Source of the DNA: Clostridium sp.
Lineage (GTDB): Bacteria > Bacillota > Clostridia > Oscillospirales > Ruminococcaceae
Assembly (NCBI GenBank): GCA_023664445.1
Contig: JAMPFN010000017.1
Coordinates: 1-37,177 of the forward strand
Reading direction: 5' to 3'
Length of the DNA stretch: 37,177 nucleotides
Shown: one piece after another, positions 8,801 to 16,429 of the stretch
Position numbering within the stretch: the stretch's first letter is position 1
Layout of the letters: each line of letters starts with the position of its first letter
Translations under genes and position numbers: made by a program
Notes under the pieces: model-generated
Told to the model about the DNA's origin: nothing
What the model saw: the letters and a program-made list of their open reading frames with translations, nothing else
Databases searched by the model: none

Positions 8801-9265
8801 AATAACATTATTCGGAATTGTTATACTTTTAAAAGCACACCCTCCAAATGCTTCTTCACCTATATGTATTACACTATCAGGAATATTTATGTTTGTTAAT
8901 TTACTACAGAAATTAAATGCATAATCTCCAATTAATATAACGCTGTCAGGAATGGTTACGTTTGTTAAATTTTCACACCAACCAATCGACCATTTTCCTA
9001 TCTCCTTAACCGACAAGTCGTCAATTTCAGTCGGAATATCAATATTAATTGCCGATTCATCACAGTCTGTAATTTTAATATAATCGTATATACCGTCGTC
9101 ATCTTCATCAACCTTTTTATAATAAAGATAATCGTCGTACTGCATTTCATCGCTGTAACTTTCTGCATTTACAGCCATATCGGCGTTATCCGTAAGCGGA
9201 CAAAAAACGTTTGTCAGGCAAATAACGACTGCCGCTGCCGCCGATAAAAATTTTTTAAAATTCAT
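5864..9265 (-). CDS. Secreted BspA-type LRR protein with Ig-like (Big_2) and C-terminal dockerin
   Basis: An 1133-residue protein starting after AGGAGGAAAAC. Residues 1-35 are a signal peptide (MNFKKFLSAAAAVVICL then a polar stretch). Two blocks of BspA/LRR_5 repeats follow (about 75-690 and 740-930). Each is introduced by a short Asp-rich lead such as VDEDDDGIYD or VDKDEDGTYD and an IPxEI stretch. A Thr/Ser-rich linker (~935-994) leads to a bacterial Ig-like domain (~995-1069, SDDTSIATVKDGKITAVSPG) and a dockerin type I (~1070-1133) with two calcium loops, each followed by a (D/N)LYDAI helix. Dockerins dock secreted proteins onto cohesins of scaffoldins; BspA repeats commonly mediate adhesion. 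Three near-identical 46-residue LRR pairs mark a recent tandem expansion. No catalytic domain is visible, so this is probably a binding component. Confidence 0.93.
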   Translation of the reverse strand: MNFKKFLSAAAAVVICLTNVFCPLTDNADMAVNAESYSDEMQYDDYLYYKKVDEDDDGIYDYIKITDCDESAINIDIPTEIDDLSVKEIGKWSIGWCENLTNVTIPDSVILIGDYAFNFCSKLTNINIPDSVIHIGEEAFGGCAFKSITIPNNVIEIGSNVFVGCNNLEDIYVSEDNQNYLSDNGVLFNKDKTALLRYPLGKTIYEYSIPDSVTSIENGAFSDCNLKKITIPDGVENIGDYAFAVAKNLKSVEIPDSVTYMGKCVFNVCSNLKSVKIGKGITSIQMGAFFECSSLESISIPDNVTHIGAQAFQGCTSLKSITIGKSITSIQTGAFFECSSLESISIPDNVTYIGVQAFQSCTSLTSITIGNSVTSIEKETFKNCTSLESISIPDNVTYIGVQAFQGCTSLTSITIGNSVTSIEKETFKNCTSLESISIPDNVTYIGVQAFQSCTSLTSITIGNSVTSIGKEAFYNTALLKNQIGIKYVDKWVVDCDNDIINADIKEGIEGIADYAFCPDYGIESCLTNATIPDSVVYVGINSFKDTPLLNNQTGVKYVDKWVVDCDNDVINADIEEGIEGIADYAFNGCDSLEKIIIPKNIKTIGTAFYNLKKLKIITIENPECKIYDNSATICNYNKLYECYYTGVIRGYKNSTAQEYAEKYNYKFETIDEPIVTTVVTIEPAITTTTKPYNYLSYVEVDKDEDGTYDCVRILDYDKSMISVEIPAEINGLPVTEILDHVFCGCNSLENINVSKNNKSFTSEDGILFNKDKTELISYPAGKKNSEYVIPDSVTSIAPYAFENCSNLTNATIPNSVSSMSFAIFLRCYNLTNVTISDGVPYIGDGAFFGCSGLTNITIPKSVEFIESQAFANCSSLESITIKNPKCDIHWYDTICNEFDSDKSDKVYYNGIIYGYKDSTAQKYAEVCGYTFEAIDEEPIVTTISVTSEPPESSTTATTVSTANTTENSTSKPVTTVTANSDKPVTTESGTASLPYNISLSETEVDLEVGDSVKLIVEYFDGEVKWFSDDTSIATVKDGKITAVSPGTVEIYAMTSAGNLTCTVNVIGAADAIGDISGNGATDLYDAIEIAMYMVGKRTFTEAEMKIADVNNDGAVNLYDAIRIAEIMVENTKK
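7862..8275 (-). repeat. 138-bp in-frame tandem repeat inside the LRR gene
   Basis: The block starting AATTGAGGTCACACTATTAC occurs at 7862, 8000 and 8138, exactly 138 bp (46 codons, two LRR units) apart and almost identical. The third unit diverges after about 8235, but the next two blocks (through about 8420) keep the 138-bp register, for example ATGCTTTCTAAGC at 8235 and 8373. This indicates expansion by slippage or unequal recombination, which changes protein length without breaking the frame. Confidence 0.9.
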
Positions 9266-9357
9266 TTGTTTTCCTCCTAATGTTAATGTTTTGCGTTGGG
9301 ACGCTTTGGAAGTGAAAGCGTCCGCTAAAATACTTTAAATCAAATTTTTTGCAATTG

Positions 9358-9404
9358 AATAAACGCTTTGCGTTTATTATAGCATAAATGTTGGTATTAG
9401 TCAA
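9358..9404 (-). promoter_or_regulatory. Promoter and palindromic operator-like site of the LRR-dockerin gene
   Basis: On the minus strand, TTGACT (9404-9399) and TATAAT (9381-9376) are separated by 17 bp, a near-perfect SigA-type promoter for the gene starting at 9265. The expected transcription start, about 9368, sits at the centre of the palindrome AATAAACG-CTTTG-CGTTTATT (9358-9378), which also overlaps the -10 box. Such a site could be a repressor operator or a 5'-end hairpin. A second palindrome, GTCAAC-TTTTG-GTTGAC (9400-9416), overlaps the -35 box. Confidence 0.75.
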
Positions 9405-9486
9405 CTTTTGGTTGACGAAAAACCGCCTCGGGCGCGTGTTATACTTGTATTATGTGATAAAAAATCATATATTTTGCAGATTTCTA

Positions 9487-9516
9487 TTGAAAACAGGATA
9501 TGATTTGTGATATAAT
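9487..9516 (+). promoter_or_regulatory. Promoter of the ruvCAB-glmM run
   Basis: TTGAAA (9487-9492) and TATAAT (9511-9516) are spaced by 18 bp, about 45 bp before the ruvC start. It is divergent from the LRR gene promoter. I looked for a LexA box of the Firmicutes GAACnnnnGTTC type between 9266 and 9561 and saw none, so SOS control is not evident. Confidence 0.75.
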
Positions 9517-9561
9517 AATATGTGAATATTATTTTATGAATATAATTTTGGGGGAGCTTAT

Positions 9562-10044
9562 TTGCGTATACTTGGAATAGATCCGGGCTATGCGATAGTC
9601 GGGTTCGGCATAACCGACTATTCGGGCAGGAACTTCGCGCCGCTTGAATACGGAGCGATCCTCACCGAAGCGCATACGGAATTTTCGCTGCGTCTTAAAT
9701 GCATAGCCGACGATATGGATTATATATTTGAAAAATTTACGCCCGATTGCATGTCTATAGAAAAACTCTTTTTTACAAACAATCAGAAAACGGGCATAGA
9801 CGTGGCGCAGGCAAGGGGAGTGATCGTTCTCTCGGCTGTGCGGCATAAGGTGCCTGTGTTCGAGTATACGCCGCTTCAGGTAAAGCAGGCGGTCGTGGGC
9901 TACGGCAAGGCGGAAAAAAAACAGGTCATGGATATGACAAGGCGTATTTTAAAGCTTGAACAGATACCCAAGCCCGACGATGCCGCAGACGCCCTTGCTC
10001 TCACTATATGCCACGGACATTGCTGCAAGGGAATAAGGAGATAG
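9562..10044 (+). CDS. ruvC: Crossover junction endodeoxyribonuclease RuvC
   Basis: A 160-residue protein. RuvC is the dimeric resolvase that nicks Holliday junctions held by RuvAB. The start is TTG 9562 after GGGGGAG; it gives the family N-terminus MRILGIDPG. The acidic active-site residues are visible: Asp7 in GIDPG, Glu67 in IEKLFF, and Asp140/Asp143 in PDDAADALA. The length is close to the usual 160-175. It leads the operon with ruvA four bases later, the common ruvC-ruvA-ruvB arrangement. Confidence 0.97.
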   Translation: MRILGIDPGYAIVGFGITDYSGRNFAPLEYGAILTEAHTEFSLRLKCIADDMDYIFEKFTPDCMSIEKLFFTNNQKTGIDVAQARGVIVLSAVRHKVPVFEYTPLQVKQAVVGYGKAEKKQVMDMTRRILKLEQIPKPDDAADALALTICHGHCCKGIRR

Positions 10045-10048
10045 AAAG

Positions 10049-10657
10049 ATGATCTACAGTTTAAAAGGAAAACTGATACATAAAGAACCGTTTCTTGCCG
10101 TTTTGGAATGCGGCGGCGTGGGTTACGCCTGCCGTACTACCTGTTCAACGTCGTCGCAGCTTAACGGGATCGGCACGGAAGCGAGCCTTTACACGTATTT
10201 GTACGTCAGAGAGGACAATATCGAGCTTTTCGGATTTTATACAAAGGGAGAGCTTAACTGTTTCAGGATGCTGCTTAGCGTTTCGGGAGTAGGACCTAAG
10301 GCGGCGCTGGCGATACTTTCCGATATAGATTCGCAGCGGTTTGCTCTGACGATCGCTTCCGGCGACAGCAAGGTGTTCACCAAGACAAAGGGAGTAGGTC
10401 CGAAGCTTGCGCAGAGGATCGTACTGGAGCTGAAAGACAAGATAGCGAAAGAAACCTCGTCCGCAGAGCTTGCCGGAGGCTTTAAAGCGCCGGAGGCGTC
10501 GTCCGAGGACAACGTTTCCGAGGCTATGGCGGCTCTTATGGTTTTGGGATATACTCAGGGAGAAGCGGCAGGAGCTGTGTCGAAGATCGACAGTTCTCTC
10601 GATTCGGGAGAGATAATAAAGCGTGCGCTTAAAATAATAGGTTCCAATATGAAATAA
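10049..10657 (+). CDS. ruvA: Holliday junction branch migration protein RuvA
   Basis: A 202-residue protein, the tetrameric DNA-binding subunit that holds the four-way junction and recruits RuvB. It has the N-terminal OB fold (MIYSLKGKLIHKEP, VLECGGVGYACRTT), paired helix-hairpin-helix motifs around residues 70-130 (LLSVSGVGPKAALAIL and TKGVGPKLAQRIVLELKD), and a C-terminal RuvB-binding three-helix domain (EAMAALMVLGYTQGEA) after a flexible linker. The length matches the family. It sits between ruvC and ruvB with very short gaps. Confidence 0.97.
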   Translation: MIYSLKGKLIHKEPFLAVLECGGVGYACRTTCSTSSQLNGIGTEASLYTYLYVREDNIELFGFYTKGELNCFRMLLSVSGVGPKAALAILSDIDSQRFALTIASGDSKVFTKTKGVGPKLAQRIVLELKDKIAKETSSAELAGGFKAPEASSEDNVSEAMAALMVLGYTQGEAAGAVSKIDSSLDSGEIIKRALKIIGSNMK

Positions 10658-10669
10658 CGGGAGATAAAA

Positions 10670-11719
10670 TTGATAGAAACAGGAGATATGGAGTTTGAGA
10701 GCAGAGCGGTCGCGCCGGAATATACCGATGCCGATACCGAAACGGAATTTACTCTCCGCCCTCAGACGCTTCAGGAATATATAGGACAGGACAAGGTCAA
10801 GGAAAACTTGGCTATATATATAGAAGCCGCGAAGCGAAGAAGCGAGCCGCTCGATCACGTTCTGCTTTACGGTCCGCCGGGACTCGGAAAGACGACTCTT
10901 GCCGGAATAATCGCCCATGAAATGGGAGCGAATCTGCGTATCACGACCGGTCCGGCGATCGAAAAGCCGGGAGATCTCGCCGCGCTGCTGACTAATCTTT
11001 CAGCGAACGACGTGCTGTTTATCGATGAGATACACAGGCTTTCAAGAGCGATCGAGGAAATACTTTATCCGGCGCTCGAGGATAACGCTCTCGATATAGT
11101 TATAGGAAAAGGACCGTCGGCGCGTTCTATACGAGTCGACCTTGAAAAGTTTACGCTTGTCGGGGCTACCACAAGGGCGGGTCAGCTTACGTCGCCCCTT
11201 CGGGATCGTTTCGGGATAGTGCAGCGTTTGGAGCTTTACACTCATGAGCAGCTGAGCGATATTATACGCCGCAGCAGTACTATTTTGGGAATACCGTGTA
11301 CGGCGGACGGAGCGTTGGAGATCGCAAAACGTTCGAGGGGTACGCCGAGAATCGCAAACAGGCTTTTAAAGCGTGTGAGAGATTTTGCCGAGGTAATGGG
11401 GAACGGTGAGATAAACGAGGAGATCGCTTCTATTGCCCTCAACAGGCTTGAAATAGACGCTTTGGGACTTGACAGTCTTGACAAGCGAATGCTGACAATG
11501 CTTATAAAGGGCTATAACGGCGGTCCGGCAGGACTTGAAACGCTGGCTTCGGCAATAGGCGAGGAAGCGGTCACGCTTGAGGACGTATGCGAACCGTTTC
11601 TTATGCAGCTAGGATTTTTGGCAAGAACTCCAAGAGGAAGAGTCGCAACTAATCTTGCGTATGCGCATCTTGGTTTTACAAGAAATGAAAATAGTGATGA
11701 AGGTCAGCTTCATCTATGA
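10670..11719 (+). CDS. ruvB: Holliday junction branch migration ATPase RuvB
   Basis: A 349-residue AAA+ motor that drives branch migration with RuvA. It has [19 protein letters not shown] near the start, Walker [10 protein letters not shown] (68-76), Walker B DEIHRLSR, sensor GATTRAG, the arginine finger region [11 protein letters not shown], and the C-terminal winged helix ending [17 protein letters not shown]. The start is TTG 10670, five bases after GGGAG; the inner ATG 10688 has its AGGAG too close. The stop (11717-11719) falls inside a copy of the 18-bp repeat end seen at 721/936, so the last few codons come from repeat sequence. Confidence 0.97.
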   Translation: MIETGDMEFESRAVAPEYTDADTETEFTLRPQTLQEYIGQDKVKENLAIYIEAAKRRSEPLDHVLLYGPPGLGKTTLAGIIAHEMGANLRITTGPAIEKPGDLAALLTNLSANDVLFIDEIHRLSRAIEEILYPALEDNALDIVIGKGPSARSIRVDLEKFTLVGATTRAGQLTSPLRDRFGIVQRLELYTHEQLSDIIRRSSTILGIPCTADGALEIAKRSRGTPRIANRLLKRVRDFAEVMGNGEINEEIASIALNRLEIDALGLDSLDKRMLTMLIKGYNGGPAGLETLASAIGEEAVTLEDVCEPFLMQLGFLARTPRGRVATNLAYAHLGFTRNENSDEGQLHL

Positions 11720-11730
11720 GAACAACTTCT
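11714..11730 (-). repeat. Solo copy of the 18-bp inverted-repeat end, overlapping the ruvB stop
   Basis: CTATGAGAACAACTTCT here is identical to 17 of the 18 bases of the right end of the 721-936 element (920-936). It covers the ruvB stop codon and the start of the ruvB-glmM gap. No partner inverted copy lies nearby, so it is either a deletion footprint of an element or a shared 3'-end motif. Confidence 0.6.
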
Positions 11731-11784
11731 GAATTCCCCGTATCATACAGAGGGAAAATAAATTTAAGTTAGGAGAAAATATAA

Positions 11785-13137
11785 ATGGGAAGACTTTTTG
11801 GAACGGACGGAGCAAGAGGCGTTGCAATAACGGAGCTTACCTGCGAAACCGCAATGAACATCGGAAGAGCGGCGGCTATCGTGCTTACTAAGCGTACAAA
11901 GCACAGACCGACTATTTTTATCGGCAAGGATACAAGAATATCATCGGACGTTCTCGAAGCGGCTCTTGCGGCGGGAATATGCTCTGTGGGAGCTGATGTG
12001 AAGCTTTTGGGCGTTGTTCCGACGCCTGCTGTGGCGGCTCTCGTTCAGCAGAAAAAAGCTGACGCAGGAGTTATGATATCCGCATCTCACAACAGCTTTG
12101 AGTTTAACGGCATCAAGCTTTTCGCATCGACAGGCTACAAGCTTTCCGATGATATCGAGGAAGAAATCGAATCGCTGATACTTGATAAGCCGCAGGAGAT
12201 GAAGCTGGTTTCTGACGGAGAAGTCGGAAGGATAACGCATTACCGTGACGCACAGTCCGATTATATAAGGTATATAATGAAGTGCATAAAGGGCAATCTG
12301 ACAGGTTTGAGGATAGCGATCGACTGCGCGAACGGAAGCGCATCTGTGACTGCAAAAAGACTTTTTGAGGGACTTGGCGCAAGCGTATATGTTATAAACG
12401 CCTCGCCGAACGGCACAAATATAAACGATAACTGCGGTTCTACCCATATAAATAATCTCATGCAGTATGTTGTTGACAAAAAATGCCATGCCGGACTTGC
12501 GTTTGACGGCGACGCCGACAGGTGTCTTGCGGTCGATGAAAACGGCGAGCTTGTTGACGGCGATAAGCTTATTGCTATATGCGCAAAGGCTTATAAAGAA
12601 AGGGGAAGGCTTAAAAAGGATACGGCTGTCGTAACCGTTATGAGCAATCTCGGATTTACTTATTTTGCGAAAAATAACCATATAAATATGCAGACTACAA
12701 AGGTCGGCGACAGATATGTACTCGAAAAGATGCTTGAGGGCGGATATAATTTAGGCGGCGAGCAAAGCGGTCATATTATATTCCTTGACGAGGCAAATAC
12801 TGGGGACGGTCAGCTTTCGGGCGCAAAGGTTCTTGAAATACTTGCGGAATCAGGCAAAAAAATGTCGGAACTCGCGTCTGTTATGGAGCATTTCCCACAG
12901 GTCATGATAAATGTTAAAATAAGTCCTATGGACAAGGAAGTATGGAAGAACGACAATCAGATAACAGATCTTATCGAAAAATATGAAAATGAGCTTGGCG
13001 ACAGCGGAAGAATACTTGTAAGAGAGAGCGGTACAGAGCCGCTTATAAGAGTTATGATCGAGGGCAGGGATTTTAAGAAGATAAACGAATACGCTGTGGC
13101 TATTTCCGACAGGATAAAGGAGCGTACAAACAATTGA
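11785..13137 (+). CDS. glmM: Phosphoglucosamine mutase GlmM
   Basis: A 450-residue enzyme that converts glucosamine-6-phosphate to glucosamine-1-phosphate for UDP-GlcNAc, peptidoglycan and teichoic acid synthesis. It begins MGRLFGTDGARGVA. The phosphoserine loop is MISASHNSFEFNGIK with catalytic Ser101, the metal loop is DGDADRCLAVD, the sugar-binding loop is GGEQSGHI, and the phosphate-binding loop RESGTEPLIRVM lies near the end. AGGAG precedes the ATG. The family length is about 445-450, so it is complete. The next gene's TTG start overlaps its TGA. Confidence 0.97.
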   Translation: MGRLFGTDGARGVAITELTCETAMNIGRAAAIVLTKRTKHRPTIFIGKDTRISSDVLEAALAAGICSVGADVKLLGVVPTPAVAALVQQKKADAGVMISASHNSFEFNGIKLFASTGYKLSDDIEEEIESLILDKPQEMKLVSDGEVGRITHYRDAQSDYIRYIMKCIKGNLTGLRIAIDCANGSASVTAKRLFEGLGASVYVINASPNGTNINDNCGSTHINNLMQYVVDKKCHAGLAFDGDADRCLAVDENGELVDGDKLIAICAKAYKERGRLKKDTAVVTVMSNLGFTYFAKNNHINMQTTKVGDRYVLEKMLEGGYNLGGEQSGHIIFLDEANTGDGQLSGAKVLEILAESGKKMSELASVMEHFPQVMINVKISPMDKEVWKNDNQITDLIEKYENELGDSGRILVRESGTEPLIRVMIEGRDFKKINEYAVAISDRIKERTNN

Positions 13138-13826
13138 AAATCGTCGTTATAAACGGACAGAACCATAAAGGCTCGACATATAACATGGGAAATATACTGG
13201 CTCGTAAGCTGTCGGACGATATTACGGAATTTTTCCTTCCGCGCGATTTCGGCGAATTCTGCTGCGGCTGTACTAACTGTTTTGAAAAAAGCGAAACGCT
13301 GTGTCCGCATTATGAAACGCTAAAGCCTATAACTGCGGCTATGGACAGCGCAGACGTTCTGATCTTTACCTCTCCGGTTTATGTCTATCATTGTACCGGT
13401 TCTATGAAAGCGTTTCTCGATCATTTCGGCTATCGCTGGATAGTACACCGTCCGGAGGAAAAAATGTTTTCAAAACAGGCGGTCATACTTTCTACGGCGG
13501 CAGGCGCAGGCATGAAGTCTGCCAATAAGGATATAAAGGACAGTATGTTTTTCTGGGGAGTAGGAAGAACATATACCTATGGGGCGGCTGTTGCGGCGGT
13601 TTCATGGGACGGAGTAAAGGAAAGCAAAAAAGCCGGGATCGAAAAAAAGCTTGACAGCATATCAGGAAAAATAAAATCACGCAGCGGAAGAGTTTCGCCG
13701 CCGCTCAAAACGAAGATTTTTTTCAGTATTATGAGTAAGGTGCAGAAAAACGGCTGGAATCAGGCAGATGCCGATTATTGGAAAGAAAAAGGCTGGACGG
13801 AAAAAAAGCGTCCTTGGAAAAAATAA
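13134..13826 (+). CDS. Iron-sulfur flavoprotein-like / NADPH-dependent FMN reductase family protein
   Basis: A 230-residue flavodoxin-fold protein. The start is TTG 13134, overlapping the glmM stop, with AAGGAG upstream. The N-terminus MKIVVINGQNHKGSTYN is the FMN phosphate loop of this family, and FTSPVYVYHCTGSMKAFLDHFG (residues ~78-100) is the isoalloxazine-binding stretch. Cys43, Cys46, Cys49 and Cys57 fit the compact CX2CX2CX7C motif of iron-sulfur flavoproteins, which binds a 4Fe-4S cluster. A role in redox or stress electron transfer is likely, but the substrate is unknown. Confidence 0.85.
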   Translation: MKIVVINGQNHKGSTYNMGNILARKLSDDITEFFLPRDFGEFCCGCTNCFEKSETLCPHYETLKPITAAMDSADVLIFTSPVYVYHCTGSMKAFLDHFGYRWIVHRPEEKMFSKQAVILSTAAGAGMKSANKDIKDSMFFWGVGRTYTYGAAVAAVSWDGVKESKKAGIEKKLDSISGKIKSRSGRVSPPLKTKIFFSIMSKVQKNGWNQADADYWKEKGWTEKKRPWKK

Positions 13827-13850
13827 AAAGTAAAGGAATGCAGTAGTATA

Positions 13851-14717
13851 ATGCGTATTGCAGACAACTGGAAGGAATACAGGATAATAGACGCCACAGG
13901 TCAGGAAAAGCTTGAATCGTGGAACGGTATACTGCTTATACGTCCCGATCCGCAGATAATATGGAAAACCGAGAAAAAAACAGACCTTTGGAACAGGGCG
14001 CAGGGACATTATCATCGCTCTTCATCGGGCGGAGGAAAGTGGAGCTTTTCAAAAAGACCGCCCGAATCGTGGGAAATGTCATACGGTGAGCTTAAATTTC
14101 TCATAAAGCCGACGGGTTTTAAGCATACGGGGCTTTTCCCCGAACAGGCTGTGAATTGGGATTTTATGATGAATAAAATAAAAAATGCCGGACGCCCTGT
14201 GAATGTCCTGAATCTTTTTGCATATACAGGCGGAGCGACCGTTGCCTGTGCCGCGGCAGGAGCGAGCGTGTGCCATGTAGACGCTTCAAAGGGCATGGTT
14301 CAATGGGCAAAGGAAAACGCCGCTTTGTCGGGGTTATCGGAAAAACCGATACGCTGGCTTGTTGACGACTGCGAAAAATTCATCGCAAAGGAAATAAGAA
14401 GAGGAAGAAAATACGACGCCGTTATAATGGATCCTCCGAGTTACGGAAGAGGTCCGGGAAAAGAGGTCTGGAAGCTTGAGGACTGCGTATACGATCTTGT
14501 AAAGCTTTGTACGGGCGTTTTAAGCGACGATCCGCTTTTTTTCCTGATAAACAGTTATACTACAGGTCTGTCGCCCTCTGTTATGGGATATATTTTAGGA
14601 GAAACGATAATTTCCGGACACGGCGGTACTGTCAGCTTTGACGAAATAGGACTGCCTGTCGAGAAAAGCGGTTTGTGTTTGCCCTGCGGTTCGACGGCTA
14701 TATGGCAGAAAGGATAG
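13851..14717 (+). CDS. Class I SAM-dependent methyltransferase (RlmI/RlmK-like)
   Basis: A 288-residue protein with the Rossmann-fold motifs of the rRNA methyltransferase group that includes RlmI and RlmKL: motif [21 protein letters not shown] (~121-140), motif [17 protein letters not shown], and the catalytic-site motif DPPSYGRG (194-201). It lacks the N-terminal PUA domain of RlmI and instead has ~100 residues with a [18 protein letters not shown] lead. Members methylate ribosomal RNA bases; the target here is an inference. It ends two bases before the ecfA1 start. The start has AAGGA at a long distance, so the exact first codon is less sure. Confidence 0.88.
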   Translation: MRIADNWKEYRIIDATGQEKLESWNGILLIRPDPQIIWKTEKKTDLWNRAQGHYHRSSSGGGKWSFSKRPPESWEMSYGELKFLIKPTGFKHTGLFPEQAVNWDFMMNKIKNAGRPVNVLNLFAYTGGATVACAAAGASVCHVDASKGMVQWAKENAALSGLSEKPIRWLVDDCEKFIAKEIRRGRKYDAVIMDPPSYGRGPGKEVWKLEDCVYDLVKLCTGVLSDDPLFFLINSYTTGLSPSVMGYILGETIISGHGGTVSFDEIGLPVEKSGLCLPCGSTAIWQKG

Positions 14718-14719
14718 CT

Positions 14720-15553
14720 ATGGAAGCTTTTGTAAAAACAAGCGATCTCGATTTCAGATACAATAATGAAAGCGGTCTGGCTCTTGACGGATTGGATGTT
14801 ACGTTTGAAGAGGGCGAATTCACAGCCGTACTGGGGCATAACGGATGCGGAAAATCCACGCTTGCGAAGCATCTGAACGCAATACTTCTGCCGGTCGGAG
14901 GAACTGTTCTGATAGACGGCGTCGATACGTCTGACGAGGAAAAAGTTTTCGACATACGTCAGAAGGTGGGAATGGTCTTTCAGAATCCCGATAATCAGAT
15001 AGTCGCTTCCATTGTCGAGGAGGACGCCGCCTTTGCGCTTGAAAACTTAGGCGTTGATCCTGCCGAGATACGCAGAAGAGTAGACGGCGCATTGAAGGCT
15101 GTGGGAATGTATGAATACAGGCATCATTCGCCTCATCAGCTTTCGGGCGGACAGAAGCAGAGAGCCGCTATTGCCGGGATCATCGCGATGCGTCCGAAAT
15201 GCATCGTTATGGACGAGCCTACGGCTATGCTCGATCCTGTCGGCAGAAAAGAGGTCATGGAAACCGTAAAAAGTCTTAACAGCGAGTACGGCATCACGAT
15301 AATTATGATAACGCATTATATGGAGGAAGCGGCACAATGCCGCAGAGTTATCGTTATGGACAAGGGAAAGATACTTCTTGACGATACGCCGAAAAATGTG
15401 TTTTCACAGGTGGAGCTTATGAAGTCCGCAGGGCTTGACGTTCCGCAGGCAACAGAGCTTGTCCATGAGCTTAACAAATGCGGTCTTAAGCTTGACAGCC
15501 GTATAATAAACGAGGAAGAATGCGCACAGGCGCTGTTTGAGCTGATGTCATAA
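14720..15553 (+). CDS. ecfA1: ECF transporter ATPase EcfA1
   Basis: A 277-residue ABC ATPase, one of the two that power energy-coupling-factor uptake of vitamins and metal ions. Walker A is GHNGCGKST (39-47), the Q-loop VFQNPDNQ, signature LSGGQKQR, Walker [13 protein letters not shown], and switch His in [10 protein letters not shown] choose ATG 14720, with AAAGGA before it and two bases after the previous stop; an upstream ATG at 14675 would only add residues encoded inside the methyltransferase gene. It is followed by ecfA2 and ecfT. No substrate-binding S component lies nearby, which fits a group II module shared by several S proteins elsewhere. Confidence 0.94.
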   Translation: MEAFVKTSDLDFRYNNESGLALDGLDVTFEEGEFTAVLGHNGCGKSTLAKHLNAILLPVGGTVLIDGVDTSDEEKVFDIRQKVGMVFQNPDNQIVASIVEEDAAFALENLGVDPAEIRRRVDGALKAVGMYEYRHHSPHQLSGGQKQRAAIAGIIAMRPKCIVMDEPTAMLDPVGRKEVMETVKSLNSEYGITIIMITHYMEEAAQCRRVIVMDKGKILLDDTPKNVFSQVELMKSAGLDVPQATELVHELNKCGLKLDSRIINEEECAQALFELMS

Positions 15554-15565
15554 GGAGCTTTGGAA

Positions 15566-16429
15566 TTGATTTTAAAAACGGAAGATTTAACCTATGTTTA
15601 CAGCGAGGGAACGCCGTTTGAAAAGACTGCGGTAAACAATGTGAACATTGAAATAGAAAAGGGAGAGTTTTTAGGGATAATCGGGCATACCGGTTCGGGG
15701 AAATCAACTCTTATACAGCATTTCAACGGACTTTTAAAGCCGACGTCGGGGAAAATATATCTTGACGGACAGGATATATGGGCGGATAAGTCGCAGATAC
15801 GTAAGGTGCGTTTCAGAGTGGGACTGGTTTTTCAGTATCCCGAATATCAGATATTTGAGGAAACCGTTTATAAGGATATCGCGTTCGGTCCGAAGAATAT
15901 GGGACTTAGCGACAGCGAAACGGACAGACGTGTGAGAACGACAGCCGAAAAGATAGGCATTCCGGAGGAAATGCTCAAAAAGTCGCCCTTTGAAATATCG
16001 GGCGGCGAGAAAAGACGTGTTGCCATAGCGGGCGTTATGGCAATGGAACCGGAGGTGCTTATACTCGATGAGCCTGCCGCAGGTCTTGACCCTATGGGAA
16101 GGGAGAAAATACTCGGTATTATACGGGAATATCACAGGACTATGGGCTGTACCGTTTTGCTTGTGACCCACAGTATGGAGGACGCCGCAAGGTATGCGGA
16201 CAAGCTGCTTGTCATGAACAGAGGCGAGGTTTTCTGCCATGATAATACGGCAGATGTTTTTAAAAGAGCGGACGAGATAGAAAAAATCGGACTTTCCGTT
16301 CCACAGATAACAAGAGTGTTCAATATTCTGAGAAAAAAAGGTATAGATATCGACGGCGATATCTATACCGTCAAATACGCAAAGGAAAAGATAATGGAAT
16401 ATTTAAAGAGCGGAGGAAAGCTGCCATGA
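15566..16429 (+). CDS. ecfA2: ECF transporter ATPase EcfA2
   Basis: A 287-residue ABC ATPase and partner of EcfA1. Walker A is GHTGSGKST (40-48), Q-loop VFQYPEYQIFEE, signature ISGGEKRR, Walker B VLILDEPAAGLD, and switch region LLVTHSMEDAA. I choose TTG 15566, eight bases after AAGGAG, over TTG 15560, which is only two bases from it; the alternative would add two residues. Its last bases overlap the ecfT start (ATGA), so both are translationally coupled. Confidence 0.94.
   Translation: MILKTEDLTYVYSEGTPFEKTAVNNVNIEIEKGEFLGIIGHTGSGKSTLIQHFNGLLKPTSGKIYLDGQDIWADKSQIRKVRFRVGLVFQYPEYQIFEETVYKDIAFGPKNMGLSDSETDRRVRTTAEKIGIPEEMLKKSPFEISGGEKRRVAIAGVMAMEPEVLILDEPAAGLDPMGREKILGIIREYHRTMGCTVLLVTHSMEDAARYADKLLVMNRGEVFCHDNTADVFKRADEIEKIGLSVPQITRVFNILRKKGIDIDGDIYTVKYAKEKIMEYLKSGGKLP

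Noticed and set aside
9266..9561. LexA/SOS operator before ruvC
   Set aside because: No GAACnnnnGTTC-type site was found; the palindromes present overlap the divergent LRR gene promoter.
10145..10918. 257-codon open frame antisense to ruvA/ruvB
   Set aside because: Both plus-strand genes are certain; the minus frame has a strongly basic, shadow-type composition.
11941..12681. 246-codon open frame antisense to glmM
   Set aside because: It is opposite the conserved GlmM active-site region and lacks start signals.
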